Source: Datnioides undecimradiatus (taxonomy: Eukaryota > Chordata > Actinopteri > Lobotiformes > Datnioididae). Taken from it: DNA of 64,000 bases. The DNA is taken from assembly GCA_008933995.1 (NCBI GenBank), contig WARS01000015.1, forward strand, positions 14,888,957 through 14,952,956, written 5' to 3'. Under the pieces are notes generated by a model. The model was not told the DNA's origin. It saw nothing but the letters and a program-made list of their open reading frames with translations, and searched no databases. A program made the translations under genes and the position numbers. Below, in pieces: positions 37,893 to 48,170 of the stretch (the stretch's first letter is position 1; every line of letters begins with the position of its first letter).

Positions 37893-38149
37893 TGAGGAGG
37901 GTTCCTGAAGAGCCCCCAGCTATCTGGAGAAAGCTGATTATGCTAAAGTATGAAATTTAAGTAGACAAGTTTATGTCTGTATTAATCAAGGAAAATAATG
38001 TGAAAATCTCAGATGCAGATCCTCAGTTGTCTGTTCGCTTTGTACATAGTCAGATAAGGCGAATCTTAGAGGGAAAGAGTTATCCTCAAGTGCGGCGGCA
38101 CATGGTGATGAGAGCAATAGTGGATGTTCTAGCTGAGTGAATACAATAG

Positions 38150-38970
38150 TGTTATGATATCATTGTTGGTGCAGTTTTATGGGTTTAGAGGTGCGCTTGG
38201 TCTGCGCAGCCCTAGCCACTGCAAAATTGGTCATGCATTAATGCTACACACAATCCTCTTTTCAAAATGACATAGCAGAACCAAATTAGTCCTACAGGAA
38301 ATCCTAAATGTTATCACAACTTTGAACCCCTAATAATGGAAATGAGAGCCGTAATCTGCAAATAATTCCTTCTGGGGACAGAGACAAAGAGCAGCAATAA
38401 TGTCTCAAATCGTGTAGAAGAAAGACTTAAATAGTGTTCATATCTGTATCACTTCACCGCTAATTGGTACAAGTCGCAGTGCCATGAAAGAAGAAGAAAT
38501 TTACTATTTTTAGCAGATTGCTTCATACATCGGCAATTAAGTGCAATGAGTGCCTGGCTAATTGTTAGCTTCAGTGCGTCAGTGCATGTAACATACACAG
38601 TTCAACAGTGTGATCCTTTTATTGTGTTTTAAGAAAAAAATATGAAATCAACTTAAGTAGAAGGTTTTGAAAAGTTGCAACAGCTGCATATTCAACACAC
38701 TGTGATTTAATGTTCCCACACAGAGAGAGCGAGATGAGGAGTTTGTTGTGGAAGAATGTGAATTGCTGAAGCCTATTCTAAGATAGCATTCACAAGGTTG
38801 GGATTAAAGCAATGAAAGCACAAATATTCTTTGAAATGCATTACTGCCAGCAGAAAAGGCCATAATTATGTACGCACATGAATGGACTTTATTGGCACTG
38901 TCAACCATGCCAGGTGCAGCCCCAAAAGCCATAACCGATTAATCTACATGTCAAAGTGTGTCTCAGCCCC
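38150..38970. promoter_or_regulatory. Strong CNE-like block pair
   Basis: The first part (about 38150-38590) has CATGCATTAATGC, CCAAATTAGTCC, CCCTAATAATGG, CGCTAATTGG, GCAATTAAG (38533-38541) and GCTAATTG (38567-38574). The second (about 38770-38970) has GGGATTAAAGC, CCATAATTATG, CTTTATTGG and CCGATTAATC. No coding frame and almost no simple repeats. Among the densest homeodomain-core clusters in the window. Confidence 0.45.
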
Positions 38971-38989
38971 GACACACTTTGTGTGGCCA

Positions 38990-39170
38990 CTTTTTTTCAA
39001 GTGAAAAAAAAAACAAATTTTTTAAAAAAACAAAAAAACCCGCACCTGTAATATTATATATTATGTAATTAACCTCCATCCTCAACACAGAATGTTGCAG
39101 AATTTAGATTTAGCTGTTCTTGGAGCACACTAAACAGGGTTGTTTTTTGTTTTTTTTTTTTAAAAAGAGC
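38990..39170. repeat. A/T homopolymer-rich patch
   Basis: Alternating poly-A and poly-T runs (about 39007-39040 and 39144-39162) separate two enhancer-textured blocks. No function visible. Confidence 0.75.
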
Positions 39171-39224
39171 CTTGAGCATCTGGGTGGATTACTGCCAGAA
39201 AATAGTTAGTATTATCAATTATTC

Positions 39225-39560
39225 GTTTTTTTAAATCTACCATTAAAATGCCAAATGTTGAGGATTGTGGCGCAATTGGGAAGTACGTGGTGGTTGAGCA
39301 CTCTCTAATGCTGGATTTAATTACCCACAGGAAATCACTTCAGTGTGTTTGTCAATAGCAAGACGCTGAAGTTACAGGGATGGCAGTCCTAGTCACTGAC
39401 AGTGGTCAGCAGGAATCACAGACTGCTGATTATCCCTTTTGTAAACAAGAACAAAAGGCCTTACTTCTAAACTGCCTCCGTGTCGTTTACTGTGACAGAA
39501 AAATTTGCCCCAACACCACTAATCAGCGAGAGTGAAGGAGGTACTTCTTCATCATGTTAT
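39225..39560. promoter_or_regulatory. CNE-like candidate enhancer
   Basis: CCATTAAAATGCC, GGCGCAATTGGG, CTCTAATGCTGG, GGATTTAATTACCC near 39316, and ACACCACTAATCAGCG near 39514. Repeat-poor and noncoding over more than 300 bp. Confidence 0.4.
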
Positions 39561-39869
39561 AACAGCAGCAGGTTCACCCATCCAGACTGTCAGGTAATAA
39601 ACACTTCCTCTCCCCAACTTTGACTCCAATGTATCTCCAATGTCATCAATGGATGGAGCTCATTTCTGCTTTATGTTGGAGTAAGAGAGGAGAGAGGCAC
39701 ATTTCATTCGCTGCTGTAATGACATAAACATCAATCTGTCTGAACTGCTGCTTAAATGACTGTGTAACCTTTACAGCACTGTTAAAGAAAGATGTATAAT
39801 TTCTGCATAAAAAAGAGAAGCCGAGGTAATAAAAAAAAGAGGAGTCTAGCTGATGCACTTTCACTTTAC

Positions 39870-40330
39870 TGGACTTGCAGTCTTTTTTATGCGCAGTCAA
39901 AAAGTCGCGCCCCGAGAGTCACTTTGTAAAAGGCTCACTGATATTTCCTGCTTTTAACACGCACATTAAGATATTCACTGAATTTTAACAGATTTAAAAA
40001 TTGCTGGGAACAACAACAGATTGAGAGCCATAAAAAGTAGAATAAAGCCTTTATTACCCACTGACATTCCCCACATAATGGAAATATTTTACAATGCCTC
40101 CCATTTATGGACCTCTATCCACTATAAATTATATTATGCAAGAAACATCATCATGACTGGTGGCATTAACTACCTTATATTAAATAGGTTTTCCAGAGGG
40201 AAGGATTGACTTGCTATATGTAGCCTGGAACAAAATTCAATCTGCCGCCATGTTTAATGCCACATTTTTTTTATTATCTTGCAAGCATATGTTGGAATGG
40301 CTACAGATGATGAAGCTAGCTGCTGGGCAA
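39870..40330. promoter_or_regulatory. Strong CNE-like block
   Basis: A CpG-containing start (GTCGCGCCCCGAGAG near 39904) leads into AT-rich complex sequence with GCCTTTATTACCC near 40048, CATAATGG, CCATTTATGG and GGCATTAACTACC. CDX/HOX-like TTTAT(T/G) cores recur. A 62-codon plus frame inside has no family character. Confidence 0.4.
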
Positions 40331-40331
40331 A

Positions 40332-40997
40332 GTGATCACCAGAGCTGTTTTTTTCTTTCTTAAAATTTTTTTTTTTTTTTTAAATCTCTTATTAACAGGA
40401 TCCAGCAAATTGTTTGTGACCTTTGTCAAGGTTTTGCTGGACAGACAGAGGCTAGCAGCTGCAACTGTGCCAGCCAGCGGCATTTGTGAATATGCAAAGC
40501 TCCAATGTTTTTTTTTTTGTCCTCTTTTTTTTCATGCAAGGTATCAACATGAAAACGGGAAATTGTTTGGAAACCTTTTGCCTTGCAGGGCCTTCATGGA
40601 GAGAAACCACATAGAGCTGAGCTCTGCAAGAATGTTTGATGCCGCTTCCTTAGTTGAGCATATGCCACATTCTGTTTTATGGAGTCTGTGTATGTGTTGT
40701 GGCCTTTTTCCACAGAGCTGCTACTCTGGCCATGGGGAGGAAGGGCTGGTCAGGGACAGCAGCTGTCCAGCCCTCTGTGAGCATTATGACATGCATGACC
40801 TGGCCAAAAACACAAGGTCAGCAAAAACATACAAACAATGCTGCTCTCCTCACAGATTTTACTTCATGTTACTGTGTATGTGTTGCAGGTATGTGTCTCA
40901 AAAGCCTCCATGTCATTTTTGTCATGACACTAGAAATGACACTCGAGGAGTAACATGGGTCAAAAGGGTCAAAGAGAAATGTATAAGCAGTTAAACA
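40332..40997 (+). other. Long open frame without an early ATG; doubtful
   Basis: The plus-strand frame is open for 220 codons, but its first codon is GTG and it runs through T-rich low complexity that gives Phe runs. The first ATG is at about 40596, leaving about 133 codons. No domain is recognised. A Cys-rich appearance in the second half comes from TGT/TGC-rich sequence and is not a known zinc-binding pattern. Probably noncoding. The 40385-40520 part looks regulatory. Confidence 0.15.
40957..40971 (+). promoter_or_regulatory. DR3-type nuclear-receptor site
   Basis: GGGTCA-AAA-GGGTCA: two identical half-sites in direct orientation with a 3-base spacer. In vertebrates DR3 spacing is classically bound by VDR/RXR or PXR/RXR. 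A 15-base site in 64 kb can occur by chance, so binding is not implied. Confidence 0.35.
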
Positions 40998-41019
40998 TAC
41001 AGATGCCAGGAGGGAAGAG

Positions 41020-41120
41020 GCTTAATGGAGAGATCAAGAGAAAAGGCAACAGCTCATAGAGGAAGGAAGAAACAAGGAGGAGGGAGGAGGAGGGTGAAGG
41101 AAGAAGGGATGAGGGTGCAG
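41020..41120 (+). repeat. Polypurine (GGA-rich) tract
   Basis: GGAGG/GGAAGG-type purine sequence with few pyrimidine interruptions, capable of triplex structure. Lys/Arg/Gly-rich translation of the plus strand is a by-product. Confidence 0.75.
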
Positions 41121-41139
41121 GTGGTAGGCATGGGCAGGG

Positions 41140-41335
41140 GTATGCTGGTGCATCTGCCTGCGGCGATGGTATTGACGGACATATTTCCCACAGCTCCGTG
41201 TCACGGCGGGATCATCGCACACGATTACGGGGGGGATCAGCATGATCGGCTGTCGCTGATTTCGCTGACATCTGTCGGTGAGGTGATACAAGCTGTGACA
41301 AGGATTGCCCCAGACATGAAATCTTGAGCGGCTGT
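41140..41335. promoter_or_regulatory. CNE-like candidate, CpG-containing
   Basis: GCGGCGATGGTATTGACGG, GTGTCACGGCGGGATCATCG and GGCTGTCGCTGATTTCGCTG phrases give a locally CpG-rich noncoding block. It also carries the near-palindrome GATCAGCATGATC (41236-41248). No coding frame with family features. Confidence 0.3.
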
Positions 41336-42239
41336 TGAGCCACAGTGGCCAAGGCTCCTTGTAATCTCAGCCACAGCGACAAAGTGTCTCCATGCAATGT
41401 TTTACCTAGACAAGGAAATGACAAGAACCTCTCCATCTGCTTGTACAAGTCTACAAGTCATGTGTCCCAGAAACTTGAAAAAGTGTCTCTATTCTCTATT
41501 CAGTGGAACTTTGGTGCATATTTGTAACTGTATTTTATAATTTTGGGGGTTTTCTTTAGAGTACTAGTAGAACATATACATAAGTGTGTCATAAGTTTTA
41601 GAATGACACGCCCTGAAATGTGATTTTTGAACCTGATCAAAAGAAATGAGCAACCAGCATGGAGTCTGTTCAGCATGGAATCAGTAGAATATTTGAGAAT
41701 TTCTGTCTTAGGAAACTTAAAAAAAAAAAAAAAAAGACTCATGGTCTTCTGATTAGGTACTTTCCTGAGCTCTCAACAATACTGCATGATCTTCATCAGC
41801 AAATGGTGGTTTCAGTTGTCATAATATGGTATATACACGAGGACAATTGAACTACTGTGTAATTCACTAATAAAGACCATATGATCTGGTGAGAGCTTTG
41901 GAAAAAGTTAATTCGGCTACGCAGTTTTGGTCTTTGTTGCTGTTTTAGGTTCTTGACAAACTCTAATCATTGTCGCCAGAGAATGACTACAAATTTGTTC
42001 TGTGCTGACACTGCTTCAGAAAAGCTAAAACAGACAAGCAGACCTGTCTTTATAGTCACAAAGCTGCATGTAAATAATGATTAAGACAAAGCCAGAAGGT
42101 GTCCCTGAACAGCAGCAACACATTACCTTGCGTAAAAACACACTGGGTCAGTGAGAGTGAAACATTACAGGGAAAGCAATTTACACATAATCCACTGATT
42201 GAGTGTCCTTCACTAAAACCAATACAGTATCTGTCCAGC
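41336..42239. other. Noncoding stretch with poly-A
   Basis: No gene seen. An A17 run lies at 41719-41735. Confidence 0.55.
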
Positions 42240-42600
42240 TTCAAAAGATGGATTATTTATCCCTCGGTAAGTAATTGCACGGTTCATAACAATGAGATTC
42301 GGATTAAGGAATTCATTATGGGTTTGAAGCGGAGCACAGCTTGTATACAATTACCTTTAAGTCCTGCCCAAGAGATAAAAATCATTTCCTCAATATGGAA
42401 CGCTGGGACCGATTTGATGTGACCCTCATCACGGCCGAGGCCCAGAAAATTATCTCAAAGCTAAATCCTTTCTTCATTTCATCTCAGAGATTCGAGGGAA
42501 ATTCTTAAACATATGGCTTAAATTGTTGGTAATGGCTGGGTAGAGAGTCATCTGGGGCAAAAGCCTGAGCCCTTCTTCATTTTTTGATGCGAGCTCTATC
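42240..42600. promoter_or_regulatory. Strong CNE-like block
   Basis: GGATTATTTATCCC near 42250, AGTAATTGCACGG near 42270, ATTCATTATGGG near 42311, CAATTACC near 42349 and GGTAATGGC near 42530, in repeat-poor sequence with CpGs (CATCACGGCCGAGG near 42428). The density and even complexity are typical of deeply conserved enhancers. Confidence 0.42.
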
Positions 42601-43534
42601 TTTGATTAAATGTCAGACTTTCGCCGTCACATATGCTGGAAGAAAATCCCTTTTTTTTTTCCCCCTTAGAGGTTCCTCATTGGGCCGTTCCAAGAAAAAG
42701 AGATCTAAACCGTGCCCTGACCATGATGAAGACATCAGACGTAATGCTGCCATTCTTGTAATGAATTGTCTTGGAAAAAAAACAACAGAGACATATTACT
42801 TCTGATTTTTTTGAAAAATGCACTATGGTGCATTTAAAGAAAGGTTTCAAGAACCAATTGGATTTTTTTTATGTTACTTGACTGTTATTCAAACACCTCT
42901 GAGTAATGGTAAGGATGGTGTTAAAAGTTTTAATGTACCTTTAATGCCTTAATTCAAATTCAAAGGTGTTTCCATCCTGACAAGGAAAAACTCCAGATAA
43001 AAACTGATTGGAAAACTTGTGAAGGCACAGAATCATTCATTTCAATCTATAAAGCTGTCTTTCAAACATAAATTAGCAGCTCTATTTACAAGTTGGGGCA
43101 TAAAGTGTTAATAAAATAATGAGAATTTGTAGAGAATCTGTTGAGGAGGTAATTAGACTCTAAGATTTGCAGCAATGACCACAATCAGTGGTGTCTAATC
43201 CAGCCATCTATAAGGTACATGATTACAACTTAATCTCTCCATTTAACGTCTCATTTGAACAAATAATGAATTTGGATTTAATCAGCATACATGGTTTAAC
43301 AACAAACAAAGAGTTCAACTGCAAGTAAAAATGTCCCCACTGACAATACTGTTCTTTGAGAAAAGAAAAATAATCCTAGGAGTCTATAAAAATAATAAAT
43401 GTTTTTTATCTTGTATTCATTTTTAAACATGTCTGCTGTGATTTATAGCTGCTAAAGATGCTGATTTTGTAATTATGTGATGTGAGAAATTCAATGCTAC
43501 TGTAGCAGTGAAACTGAAGGCTTGTTTGGGGTTG
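42601..43534. other. Noncoding stretch, no gene seen
   Basis: No gene recognised, AT-rich. A T/C run near 42651-42665. Confidence 0.5.
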
Positions 43535-43835
43535 TTTATTGCGTATATGACCATTTCATTTACATGAATAATGTCACCCCGCTTTACCACCAGAAGTGTT
43601 TATGACAGATTAGAGGCCAGCATCCAACTGCATTTTCATTCCAGTTATTTTTGTTTTAATGCATGTGTGAATCAATTAATTCTGTCATAAAAGGCCACCA
43701 TAAACTGTGTGCAGAAGTTAATGAGTCCGGCATTACCACATCATTACACCAGCTGGCATAATGGAGCATGTGTTGTTTGTCATAATATATGCTGCCACGC
43801 TTAACAGTCATAAATTGTTTGGATTGGTAAGTTTT
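43535..43835. promoter_or_regulatory. Strong CNE-like block
   Basis: CCATTTCATTTACATGAATAA, TTTTAATGCATG, AATCAATTAATTCTGTC near 43671, GGCATAATGG, and repeated GTCATAA(A/T) phrases (43684, 43779, 43808). The last resemble CDX/posterior HOX sites. No coding frame. Confidence 0.42.
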
Positions 43836-44514
43836 GTTTTTTGTTTGATGACAGAGGCTTGTGCAGCAACATACACCATACTAACAGCAGGTGTGTAGTC
43901 ATACATGTGTACATACAGGTAAGTTTAAAGCTGATGGGATTTATCAGGGTGGTTTTCACAGATCAAAAAGCGTCTTTGGATTCCCTGTACAAAAGCTGAG
44001 ATTTGTGGTGGTGTTAACGCAGCTCAGCTGCCTTTTTTGCAAATGTGCAGCCACAGCACCCAGTGGCATTGCCAGCACACCGCTTTGAAATTTAACGTAG
44101 TTCACAGCAACTTTGTGAAAAAAAACTTATAAGCTGACATCTATTTGAAATTGGGATGGTTTACAGGTTTCCCTGGGATAAAGTCCAATTTACTGTAATT
44201 TGTACCACTTGCACTTAAACTAGTGTACAATAAACAAGTGAAATTAAATTTTCACCTAAGATAAGAGTCTAAACTTCTTAAACCCTGAGTCAATGCATCA
44301 TAAACATGTTAACCTTTTAAGGTGGGTGTTGCTGATTAACAGCATGTCCAGCACATCAACAACTCTACTGTGTGCTCAGTCAACCTTCCCACCATAAAGG
44401 CAGGTAAAAAAGCATCACAGTGAGTACTGCTCATGCAGCACGTGTTTCGTTCAGTCACAAGCCATACAAAATGTGCCTCCATCCATCCTCTCATAAACAG
44501 TCTGCAGCACAGCA
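43836..44514. other. Noncoding stretch, no gene seen
   Basis: No coding, RNA or mobile element recognised. Confidence 0.5.
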
Positions 44515-44830
44515 AGGAGGAGGAGCCTGGTTTGTCTCAAGGTCACCGGGCCCTTCACCACCGTGGCATGATGGGTAGCTCCTGCCCATGCCAGCCAACC
44601 AGCCTGCCAGACAGCCAGGAACTGCCCGGGTTCACGTAGCCGGCGTTACCTTGACTGAAAGGAGGGAGGAAAGCACCGGCGCCCCCCTGCCGCTTGGTAA
44701 CTGGTACCAAATGGTGCCTCCCCTCTGGGGTCCTGACCTGCGAGCAGGCAGAGTCCCAGGACACCTCAGAGCCGATCTGGAGGATGGGCAGACAGCTGTC
44801 TTCTGTCAGTGGGCCCATGGACCTCAAAGA
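44515..44830 (-). other. GC-rich segment, possible unrecognised exon
   Basis: The most GC-rich non-repeat segment in the window. The minus strand is open for 90 codons (44827-44555) and the plus strand for 114 codons (44588-44932). On the minus strand a GCTCGCAG/GTCAGG donor-like site lies near 44739, and an acceptor-like CCTCCCTCCTTTCAG followed by TCAAG/GTAACG lies near 44650-44665. No protein family is recognised. Both strands being open suggests composition. A noncoding exon or an isolated CpG-bearing element is possible. Confidence 0.2.
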
Positions 44831-45625
44831 TCATCTTTCTCTACACAAACACACACACAGACATTTTGCAGGAGACCTGGTCTAAAACCAAGGGTGTACA
44901 CGACTGTACAAAAATCTCAGCAGATATTTTAGTTAATATTCATACTGCAACTGAAAATGTTGCAGCTGTGATGTAATTATCATGGGCCTAAAGAAATTTA
45001 CCTGAGTCTGATTTGATTTGCTCATGCAGAGAATCTACAGTACAGATTTTTACAGATCTGGCTTCATTGGGAGAATAACAATATCAAAAAAGCAGCAAGG
45101 GTGTGAACTGAATAAAATGTCAGTAGTGTCAAACAAAGCAAAACATAAAGGCAACTGTTTCTGTACAAGAGCAAGTATGTTATTCAGCTTCTCTGAATAA
45201 AGGAAGGTTAAAAACATTACAATCATATCGAGCTCTCTGAGTCAGTCTCTTGAATTGCTTTAAATCTGTCCAAACAGCAAATATAAAAAGCTTTAGTGAA
45301 ACAATAAACAATAAATTCTCTTTTAATACACTTGAGGCAAGTCTCAGATCTTTTAAAATAAATTCAGAGATAAAACAGAAGATATAAACCGCCTTACTTC
45401 CTGTTTTGCTACCTCTTCCTCTGAAGCCACTGAGGCTCTGAGGAACAATGTTATATGGATCTTGATGGCAAGAAGCTGCATAATTAATTTGTATATTCTA
45501 GCATGACAGATGTTTGATTTTGGCCGTAAAAGTAATTAATAAGAGAGTGGAGGGAGAGGCAGATTGCTGGAAGATTATTTATGAAGACTCCTCACCGAGC
45601 ATGTTGGAGCTGGGGGAGAGGAGGG

Positions 45626-45626
<1 letters not shown>
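44831..45626. other. Noncoding stretch, no gene seen
   Basis: Nothing identifiable beyond ordinary sequence and a short CA patch near 44848. Confidence 0.5.

Positions 45627-45676
<50 letters not shown>
45627..45676. repeat. (TG)n microsatellite, 25 units
   Basis: A pure TG run of 50 bases. The Cys-Val strings translated from it are artefacts. Confidence 0.98.
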
Positions 45677-45677
<1 letters not shown>

Positions 45678-46560
45678 TGGGAGTATCAGCCCTTGCTCAT
45701 GCCCCAACATCACCTGCTCCCATTGCTGTCCCAGCTGTTAGCCTAGCTGCTACCACTGTCATCTCCAAACATTTGTTTTAATGTCCCTCTACGCCCAAGG
45801 TAACAACTGCAATGACAAACATTGTAGAGAGAAAAAACAGACTGCACCTGTGTTTACCTTGAACTTTCATACAGCATCACAGAGAATGAGATGAAATAAA
45901 CAAATGTAAAACACATTCTTCTGATTCCGCCAAAGGACAAACTAAACACCTGTTTATACGCGAAAGAGGGAGATGAGCTATTCAGACAGATGTTGACAGC
46001 TGTCTCACACAGGGGTACGAGGGGAAACTGTTTGTGGAGGCCTATGACTAACACAGGTACATGTCTGATACACTGTCTTCTGTGTTTGGGGGTGTGATAA
46101 CACCTTCAGTTCAGTTTCTTTGGGCCAAAAGAAAAAAATGTATTAAGTTTATTTGATTTCACACAGTGCAGGTGAAAAGAAATTGCACAGAATGAAAGAA
46201 ATCTGTTGGTTCGATTACAGTTATGACTTGAAGAAATACGGACTGCCACGCAATCTTCTTCACTGGTATCAATTTCATTAAATGGGACAGTGAAAAGACT
46301 AAATATAAGCATCTGTACACATGGTGCATGATCAGTCTGTATGCCAGGAAGAGGACTGACACTGATGTTATTTCATGCTTTGACTTATAGACTTTGGGTT
46401 AACACTAAATACCTCTTCTGACATACATACATGTGTACAACTGGCTCTTTACTTTACTTACTTTACCTGCTAACCTATATTCAGTTACAGTTAAGAAATC
46501 ATTCTACTGTTGCTAAAAATATATCTACATAAATAAACATTTATAATTAATTAGTCAAAA
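45677..46560. other. Noncoding stretch, no gene seen
   Basis: No gene or RNA recognised. AT-rich toward 46500. Confidence 0.5.
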
Positions 46561-46745
46561 TGCTACCAATTAGCATGAAAAAGTTAGCATATTAGGTGGG
46601 GACTATAAATGGACAAATTTTTATGGCAATCAATCAAGTAGTCATTGTAGATGTGTTACGCTGGACAAAAGTTTTGGACCAGCAGGCTAATGCGCCTACC
46701 AAAGGGACCATTTCTAGCACCGAGTTGATAGCATGGCTAAAAACA
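46561..46745 (+). mobile_element. Diverged fragment of a common fish interspersed repeat
   Basis: Ordered phrases fit the 3' part of an abundant, non-autonomous teleost repeat I recognise from memory. They are GTTAGCAT, GGGGACTATAAATG, ATTTTTATGGCAATCAATCAA, a CTGGAC...AAGT...TTGGACC phrase, and terminal AGCATGGCTAAAAACA. Substitutions and small indels are spread along it, so it is old. No coding sequence. It lies directly beside an enhancer-textured block. Confidence 0.6.
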
Positions 46746-46789
46746 AGTGTGATGTGAAGTCAGGCTGTACAGCTCTGGTCAAAAAGTCT

Positions 46790-47470
46790 GCCCGGGCTTA
46801 CAGAAAGACAGACCGAGGAGGGGAAAGAAAATAATTAGATACGGCCAAGTGTTTTGCAACAGCAGGGACGGGACAATTTATGCCTCAATCTAGGCACAAA
46901 CTTCCACTTTTCTTTTTTCCCTTTTTATTACAGAGCTGTACGGCTTCAGAAGATAATAATGAACTGTAATGGATGCCAAACAGTGAGGACAGGGAGTGAA
47001 TGTAATTTTCTCAATGAGGGCATAAATCTCACACGGAGGCTGTTACTGGAAAGTCTTGTGGATATTCAAATCTGCTGCTTTGATTGAAGCAGTCACAGTA
47101 CATCACAGGCATTGTAACTCGACAGAAGGTTAGCGCAGGTGATCTGCCACAATGTGATCTTGTTCATTGCAGGCCTGGATGCTCTGTGCTCTTATTAGTC
47201 AGCGCTGATTAAAAAAACAAAGCATTGATAGCAGTGCACAGGAAGGGGGCGATTTAATCAAGCCCCCTCCTCGTTGCTGTAATATATATATGTTGTTGTG
47301 ACAACAATAGGGTCTTGTTTCATTTAGCTGTGAAGTCTATGGGCTTACATTAATTCAGACCATGGCCAGGCCCGTGGATTACTGGAATTATACATTATCT
47401 GAATAAGAACAGAGGTGGAGAGGAAGGCATGCATGGACAACTACGGAGAGATTAAGGTCTGACTGATCTC
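46790..47470. promoter_or_regulatory. Strong CNE-like block with SOX-type palindrome
   Basis: AAATAATTAGATACGG near 46828, CAATTTATGCC, AATAATGAACTGTAATGG, GATTTAATCAAGCC near 47251, an inverted SOX-like pair at 47293-47307 and TACATTAATTCAG near 47348. About 680 bp, repeat-poor and noncoding. Internally, TTTTTATTACAG at about 46924-46935 resembles a splice acceptor, followed by a 50-codon open frame without family features. Confidence 0.42.
47293..47307. promoter_or_regulatory. SOX-like inverted repeat
   Basis: TTGTTGT-G-ACAACAA is a perfect 7-bp inverted repeat around one base. Each arm contains an ACAA core in opposite orientation, resembling paired SOX sites. SOXE proteins bind such pairs as dimers with a few bases between cores. 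Function is inferred. Confidence 0.35.
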
Positions 47471-47739
47471 TCTGTTAAGCGTCATAACTGCAATGTGATG
47501 AGACCCTCTGGCGAACAGTTTCCTATACTGGCTTCTGCAGATGTCACCTGGGGTGGTTAACTGGAAACTGGTTCTTGATCTTTTATACCTCTATGGTGTA
47601 TCTATAGTATATTTCCTATTTTGTTACATTTTGTTAGTCATCATGTGGCTCTTTGAGGTATGAGGTCTGACCTTGTGACTTCTTGAATCCAGTTTTAGAA
47701 GTACAGGTTTTGCCTTCTGCGCCTGCTCCTTTAATTCCC

Positions 47740-48170
47740 AAATTGCACAAGGTAGTAATTAAATGATGAATGAGTGAGTTTAAGAAATCTTGGAAGTGCT
47801 ATATATGGAATAAAAAGCACTTTGGCCAAACAAAATGTCACTTCAAATGCTTGTTTGACTCCTGCTAACTTGGAAAATTCAACGTCCTTCACGGTAAATG
47901 GACACGATTGCAGACTGGACAGGCAAATTCAGCCACTGGAGAAGTGCACATACTTGTACAGATGTGTCTGATTAATGGGTAATGTATTTGAAATTAATTA
48001 CAGAGCAATAAATTAGCGCTGTAACACAAGACAAAGTGAATTGAATCTTTCTCTTTCTTGAAGGATAAATAGAGAGATGAAATATAATGAAGAAAGAGGG
48101 AAAGTGATCATAAAGAAATACATTTGCATACTAATTAAACCAGTGTAATAATCTTCCCAATATTCTTCAA
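47740..48170. promoter_or_regulatory. CNE-like block with octamer and TAATTA cores
   Basis: GGTAGTAATTAAATGATGAATG near 47752 opens it. ATTAATGGG, ATTAATTA at 47993-48000, AAATTAGCGC, a perfect octamer ATTTGCAT at 48122-48129 and TAATTAA at 48132-48138, two bases after the octamer, follow. Adjacent POU and homeodomain cores are a known neural-enhancer arrangement. No coding frame. Confidence 0.42.

Noticed and set aside
40332-40994. Longest open frame in the window (220 codons) as a gene
   Set aside because: It starts at GTG in T-rich low complexity, the first ATG is about 260 bases later, and there is no recognisable domain or splice context.
45627-45676. Cys-Val-rich peptide frames
   Set aside because: Direct translation of a TG microsatellite.
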